Shown in pieces: positions 40,201 through 42,744 of a stretch of DNA of 42,744 nucleotides; positions within the stretch are counted from its first letter, which is position 1, and the number at the start of each line of letters is the position of its first letter. Origin of the DNA: Acidimicrobiia bacterium (lineage in GTDB: Bacteria > Actinomycetota > Acidimicrobiia > Acidimicrobiales > Aldehydirespiratoraceae). The DNA lies in NCBI GenBank assembly GCA_022820805.1, contig JAJEEV010000019.1:1-42744 (forward strand). The letters are read 5' to 3'. The translations under genes were made by a program, and so were the position numbers. The notes under the pieces were generated by a model. The model was not told the DNA's origin. It made no database searches and saw only the letters and a program-made list of their open reading frames with translations.

Positions 40201-40826
40201 TGGGCGGGGATGCCGTGGTCCTGCAACTCGACGAAGTAGCTGTCGCGGCCGAAGATGTCCTGGAAGCGGGCCGCCTTGGCCAGGGCCTCGTCGGTGTTGC
40301 CCCGCAGCAGCGACTGGGGCACGTGGCCGCCGAGGCAGCCGGTGGTGGCGATCAGTCCCTCGCTGTGGTCGCTGAGCGTCTCCCAGTCGCAGCGGGGCTT
40401 GTAGTAGTAGCCCTCCATGAACGCCCGGCTGGCCACCTTGATCAGGTTCTTGTAGCCGGCGTCGTCGGCTGCCAGCAGCGTGAGGTGGTAGTAGAGCTTG
40501 CCGCCGCCCTCCACGTCGCCGCCCGAGTCGTCGACCCGGCCCCGTCGAGGGGGACGCTCGTGGCGGGAGTCGCGGGCCATGTAGGCCTCGGTGCCGATGA
40601 TGGGCCTGATCCCGGCCTGCTTGCAGCCGCGGTAGAAGTCGAGGACGCCGTACATGTTGCCGTGGTCGGTGATGCCCAGGGCCGGCTGGCCGTCGGCGAC
40701 CGCCGCCGCGATCAGGTCGTCGAGCCGGGATGCTCCGTCGAGAATCGAGTACTCGGTGTGGGTGTGGAGGTGGACGAAGGAGTCAGCCACCTTGCCTCCT
40801 GTGGACAACTGTGGACCGGTGTTCAT
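37233..40826 (-). CDS. dnaE: DNA polymerase III alpha subunit (DnaE1-type)
   Basis: 1197 aa, the replicative polymerase length. The N-terminal PHP domain shows FVHLHTHTEYSILDG near 17-31 and ITDHGNMYG near 55. The catalytic aspartates are in PDIDMDFD (Asp425 and Asp427). C-terminal HhH and OB regions are present. It resembles mycobacterial DnaE1 more than the mutagenic DnaE2. The ATG at 40826 has no clear ribosome binding site. A 20-base palindrome lies 14 bases upstream, and three TGTGGA sequences cluster across the start. Its strand partner upstream is bpa, with a repeat element between them. Confidence 0.96.
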   Translation of the reverse strand: MNTGPQLSTGGKVADSFVHLHTHTEYSILDGASRLDDLIAAAVADGQPALGITDHGNMYGVLDFYRGCKQAGIRPIIGTEAYMARDSRHERPPRRGRVDDSGGDVEGGGKLYYHLTLLAADDAGYKNLIKVASRAFMEGYYYKPRCDWETLSDHSEGLIATTGCLGGHVPQSLLRGNTDEALAKAARFQDIFGRDSYFVELQDHGIPAQRQILPQLLEIARKINAPLLATNDSHYTHRHDAAAHDALLCVQTGSLLEDDDRLKFHGDEHYLKTAAEMRRVFAELPDACDNTLLIAERAEVNIEFGTPRLPHFEVPEGFDSDRDYLDHLTYEGAFQRWGDPLPDEVAKRLAYELEVINNMGFASYFLITWDLIAYARRRGIRVGPGRGSAAGCAVAYSLRITDLDPIRYDLLFERFLNPSRVSMPDIDMDFDSRHRDELINYAAERYGREHVAQIITFGRIKARAAVRDAARVLGYPHSLGDRIAKAMPPLVLGRDTPLRYCFEESDRHRDGYVAAGELRQMYDTDPDVAKVVDVARGLEGMRRQDGIHAAAVVITPEPLTEYMPIQRKPEQGKDASESPIVTQYEMHGVEDLGLLKMDFLGLRNLDVITDTVALVERTRGIALDIDSVALDDDATFTMLREGETIGVFQLENPQVRSLVRSLAPTAFDDVCALVALYRPGPMAANMHHDYADRKNGRRPVEYFHDDAADILADTYGLMIYQESVMRVAQRFAGYSLAEADSLRKAMGKKIREAMAAEEEKFVAGVVANGYEEGLGTQLFKIIEQFADYAFNKSHSYGYGLVAYQTAYLKANYPVEYLAALLTSVKGKLENASVYLNECRLQGIEVQVPDINQSASDFTPVPHQGDPPDATGPGRVVYGLSAVRNVGEGVVERVIAERDENGPYDSFVDFCERVDVEVLNKRTVESLIKAGAFDSLDHPRKGLLQVHEGIIDMTVRERREHDAGVMSLFGEQSDSPSFDDRPRISEVEFDRMQKLAHEKEMLGLYISDHPLKGMEARIRRLADCTIGELAVGTSAGDDAGYLSIGGVVTGLNRRWTRRGELMATFSLEDLQDKIEVLVFPRVMAEHGSKLADDAVVVVRGRLDTREETLRFFANEVSPVTSTEPDPPLRVNFGLEHQTDRCLDELRSLFAAHPGGSPVELLLGERRVARLSEDFAVDVANGLPAELLELLGAEAIAGV

Positions 40827-40840
40827 GAGCCTGTGGAAGG
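40800..40840. promoter_or_regulatory. Cluster of DnaA-box-like sequences at the dnaE start
   Basis: TGTGGACAA (40800-40808), TGTGGACCG (40810-40818) and TGTGGAAGG (40832-40840) lie within 41 bases across the dnaE start. The reverse complement of the first, TTGTCCACA, matches the actinobacterial DnaA-box consensus. The first two are inside codons, so chance or protein constraint is possible. Confidence 0.35.
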
Positions 40841-40859
40841 AATCACACTTGTGTGATTC
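40840..40859. promoter_or_regulatory. Palindromic operator candidate TCACAC-NN-GTGTGA (dnaE)
   Basis: GAATCACAC and GTGTGATTC form perfect 9-base arms around TT, 14 bases before the dnaE ATG. Its core (40843-40856) matches the palindrome before the HNH gene. On the minus strand GACTATGGT just upstream could be a -10 element, again placing the palindrome at the transcription start. Confidence 0.6.
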
Positions 40860-40905
40860 GCACCATAGTCGGCTGTTCTAGTGGGCGCGTAGCGGCTTTG
40901 CCACC

Positions 40906-41050
40906 CCGGCTGGCGGGTCCTGTCGGCGAGTCCGTTCGACCGACGGGGCTTCGCCCCATTGTCGGGCGAACGGACTCACCGCCACCCGCCAGCCTGGCCT
41001 TCGGGTCCCGCCGGTCGATCTTCCTCACCGCCACCCGCCAGCCTCGCCTT
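40906..41050 (-). repeat. Structured dispersed repeat, family 1, copy 2
   Basis: This matches 13752-13877 over about 90 bases. Outer arms are GGCTGGCGGGT and ACCCGCCAGCC, middle arms GAGTCCGTTCG (40928-40938) and CGAACGGACTC (40967-40977), and the inner hairpin is GGGGC-TTC-GCCCC. A 27-base unit at 40975-41001 is repeated at 41024-41050 with one mismatch. It occupies most of the 272 bases between dnaE and bpa, 3' of bpa. On the gene-sense strand the inner loop reads GCGAAGC, a motif known to form an unusually stable DNA mini-hairpin. Confidence 0.82.
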
Positions 41051-41098
41051 CAGTTCCGGCTAGCGGCCTCTCCGGACCGAGCGCCCGTGCGGGTGGTG

Positions 41099-41626
41099 CT
41101 AGAGGTAGGTGCCGTGGCGGCTTCCGGTGTCGGCTCCTTGGGGCGGCCTCTGGTAGGGGTCGGTCCCCGGCGGGAGCTCGCTGCGCATGGACTGGAGCTG
41201 CTGGTGGGCAGACATCTGCTGGGCCAGCAGCATGGCCTTCATGCCCTGGATGAGGCCCTCGAGCCATCCGACCAGCTGGGCCTTGGCGATCTGGAGCTCC
41301 ACCGCGGACGGGGGCTCGGGCTGGTCGAAGGGCGAGGCGAGACGGCTGAGCTCCTCGCGCAGGTCCGGCGACAGGGCCGAGCCGACCTCCCCCACCGATG
41401 TCTCGTAGATCTCGCGCAGCCGCTGGCGGCTGGCCTCGTCAAGGTCGGTCTCGCGGACCTCCCCCAGCAGCTGCTTCAGCATGGTGCCGATGCGCATGAC
41501 CTTGGCCGGGTGGTCGATGGTCTCGTTGATGTCGTCGCCGTCCTCGCCGCCGGCGACGTCGATCATGTCCGGGGCCAGCACCTCGTGCCGCGTGTCATGC
41601 CCCTCGCCGGGCGTCTGGGCGCTCAC
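41099..41626 (-). CDS. bpa: Bacterial proteasome activator (Bpa/PafE family)
   Basis: 175 aa. The central helical region (VMRIGTMLKQLLGEVRETDL, then ELQIAKAQLVGWLEGLIQGM) and the C-terminal GTYL match the family, in which the GQYL-type tail inserts into the 20S proteasome and opens its gate without ATP. The mycobacterial protein has GQYL; the Gln-to-Thr change keeps the Tyr-Leu end. It forms a dodecameric ring and promotes degradation of unfolded proteins. The start is a GTG at 41626. The proteasome subunit genes are not in the window. It is 10 bases downstream of the phosphatase gene. Confidence 0.9.
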   Translation of the reverse strand: MSAQTPGEGHDTRHEVLAPDMIDVAGGEDGDDINETIDHPAKVMRIGTMLKQLLGEVRETDLDEASRQRLREIYETSVGEVGSALSPDLREELSRLASPFDQPEPPSAVELQIAKAQLVGWLEGLIQGMKAMLLAQQMSAHQQLQSMRSELPPGTDPYQRPPQGADTGSRHGTYL

Positions 41627-41636
41627 AGCCCCAACC

Positions 41637-42744
41637 CTACGCGCAGTGGACTAGGAGCGGCACCAGCATCTCGGCCGCTGTCAGCGAGCCGTGCCGGCCG
41701 ATGAGCCGGGAGCTGCCGTCGTCGGGATGGCCGAAGGCCCAGCGCTCCCGGGCGACCAGGGCCACGTCGCCCAGCCTGGACCGGGCCGCGTCGGTCACGA
41801 CGGGACCGAGCCAGCCTCCCTCGACGATCTCGGCGGCGGTGCGGACCCACGCCTGCGGTCCGTGGGCGTCGACGGCGGCTTCGTAGAGTTCGCGCCCGCG
41901 GCCCGGCCGGGCGTGAAGCCAGCGGAAGCGGGCCTCGCCCGACTCGGCCTCGGCACAGTCGAGCACGGAGCGGTCGATCCCGACCACGTGCCCGGAGCAG
42001 TCGACCAGACCGTGGTCGGACAGGGCCACCACGGCGGTTCCCTTGGGGAGGATCGTCAGCAGGTCGGCCATGACACGGTCGCAGGCCCGGAGTTCGGCTT
42101 CGTAGTGCTCCCCGAAGGCGTGCTCGTGAGCCACGATGTCGAGCCCCTCGTAGTAGGCGTAGACGAAGGACTCGCCCGCGGCCACCAGCCGTCGTATCTC
42201 CACGGCGAGGCTCGACAGCATCTTGTAGCCGAAGCGGCGGGCGTCCCGCAGGTAGGCCCGGCTGAAGCCCGACTTGCGGTACTCGGCCTTCTGGAGCGCC
42301 GGTGGCTGCTGCCCGCCGAACGACGGGATCGGCTGGAACCGCTCCGGCGGGTGGCGGTCTAGGCCGTCGCCCTGGGGCGTCCTCCACCTCAGGACGTTCA
42401 GGTTCCCGTCGTAGGTCCGGATCCGGTAGCCGACGATGCCGTGCTCGCCGACAGGGACGCCGGTGGCTATCGATGTGAGGGCGGAGGCGGTCGTGCTCGG
42501 CGCCACCGTGGTGATGGTGCTCTTGTGCATCTCGGCGAGCGTGGGGGCGACGCGCTGGCGTGGCCCGAGCTGCTCGGCGCCGAGGCCGTCGAGGACCAGC
42601 ACGACCACCGCCCGTGCGTCGAGCACCTCCTCGGGCAGCGGGCTCGCCGAGCCGGGCCGCCCGGGCTCGAGGATCGCGGGAACTATGTCGGCCACGGATC
42701 CCCCGCCGTAGGCGGGCAGAACCGGCTCGCGCGGCGTGGGGTTG
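41637..42744 (-). CDS. Alkaline phosphatase superfamily phosphodiesterase, 5' end beyond the window
   Basis: At least 368 codons in frame. VVLVLDGLGAEQL holds the first metal Asp. STTASALTSIATG includes the Thr nucleophile. YEGLDIVAHEHAFG and LSDHGLVD carry further metal ligands, and RHGSLTAAEM is near the C-terminus. This is the nucleotide pyrophosphatase/phosphodiesterase branch. A GTG at 42695 could start the protein, but the frame remains open to the right edge and encodes EPVLPAYGGGSVADIVPAIL, which looks like real coding sequence of this family, so the true start is probably outside. It is followed 10 bases later by bpa. Confidence 0.88.
   Translation of the reverse strand, partial: NPTPREPVLPAYGGGSVADIVPAILEPGRPGSASPLPEEVLDARAVVVLVLDGLGAEQLGPRQRVAPTLAEMHKSTITTVAPSTTASALTSIATGVPVGEHGIVGYRIRTYDGNLNVLRWRTPQGDGLDRHPPERFQPIPSFGGQQPPALQKAEYRKSGFSRAYLRDARRFGYKMLSSLAVEIRRLVAAGESFVYAYYEGLDIVAHEHAFGEHYEAELRACDRVMADLLTILPKGTAVVALSDHGLVDCSGHVVGIDRSVLDCAEAESGEARFRWLHARPGRGRELYEAAVDAHGPQAWVRTAAEIVEGGWLGPVVTDAARSRLGDVALVARERWAFGHPDDGSSRLIGRHGSLTAAEMLVPLLVHCA

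Noticed and set aside
37011..40856. A 1281-codon plus-strand open frame
   Set aside because: It is antisense to dnaE, low in complexity, and has no recognisable motif.
40800..40860. Replication origin at dnaE
   Set aside because: There are only three partial DnaA-like boxes, no AT-rich unwinding region, and no dnaA or dnaN nearby.

Overview
The window is high-GC bacterial DNA with an actinobacterial gene set: a mycothiol-synthase-like acetyltransferase (MshD family), a bacterial proteasome activator (Bpa/PafE) ending in GTYL, menaquinone enzymes (MenA, UbiE/MenG), a RegX3-like response regulator and a DUF222-HNH (13E12-type) protein. Within Actinobacteria an acidimicrobial-type lineage is plausible, but this is inference; no rRNA or tRNA gene is present to test it. 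Most genes lie on the minus strand. I saw no CRISPR array, transposase, integrase or phage structural gene.

Region 1 (1-6289) looks like a small-molecule catabolic cluster: a truncated lipoprotein, an SDR dehydrogenase, a Rieske oxygenase, an alpha/beta hydrolase, an XRE-cupin regulator, a GcvT/LigM/DmdA-like folate-dependent demethylase and a cytochrome P450. No ferredoxin or reductase partner is in the window. Region 2 (6312-13621) has a 108-aa protein overlapping a 1125-aa SNF2-type ATPase, then a giant fused indolepyruvate:ferredoxin oxidoreductase. Region 3 (13916-19194) is a compact histidine operon transcribed hisD-hisC-hisB-hisH-hisA-hisF. Region 4 (19247-26255) is housekeeping: nth, mshD, a membrane protein, ubiE/menG, a YbaK deacylase, menA, a RegX3-like regulator and a YyaL/SPATA20-type thioredoxin-domain protein.

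Region 5 (about 26240-33963) has an accessory character: a 110-bp tandem duplication that starts in the last codons of the thioredoxin-domain gene, a DUF222-HNH endonuclease-like protein, a VapBC toxin-antitoxin pair, and a 1754-aa protein that joins a DEDD-type exonuclease-like domain, a RecQ helicase and a UvrD/Rep helicase. Region 6 (33968-42744) returns to metabolism and housekeeping: thiolase plus DUF35 zinc-ribbon partner, nitroreductase, an unassigned protein, replicative dnaE, bpa, and a phosphatase/phosphodiesterase cut by the right edge.

Beyond the genes, four non-coding signals stand out. (a) A structured repeat occurs at 13752-13877 and 40906-41050, with nested hairpins and a compensatory base-pair change. 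(b) An unrelated ~103-bp repeat occurs in inverted orientation at 21073-21176 and 22424-22525, bracketing ubiE and ybaK. In both families each copy sits just 3' of a gene in the same orientation relative to that gene. (c) The palindrome TCACAC-NN-GTGTGA lies 12-16 bases upstream of the start codons of both dnaE and the HNH gene, suggesting a shared repressor. (d) The tandem duplication appears to supply the C-terminal tail of the HNH protein. The best candidates for something undescribed are the exonuclease-RecQ-UvrD fusion with its neighbours, and the shared palindrome linking an HNH gene to the replicative polymerase.
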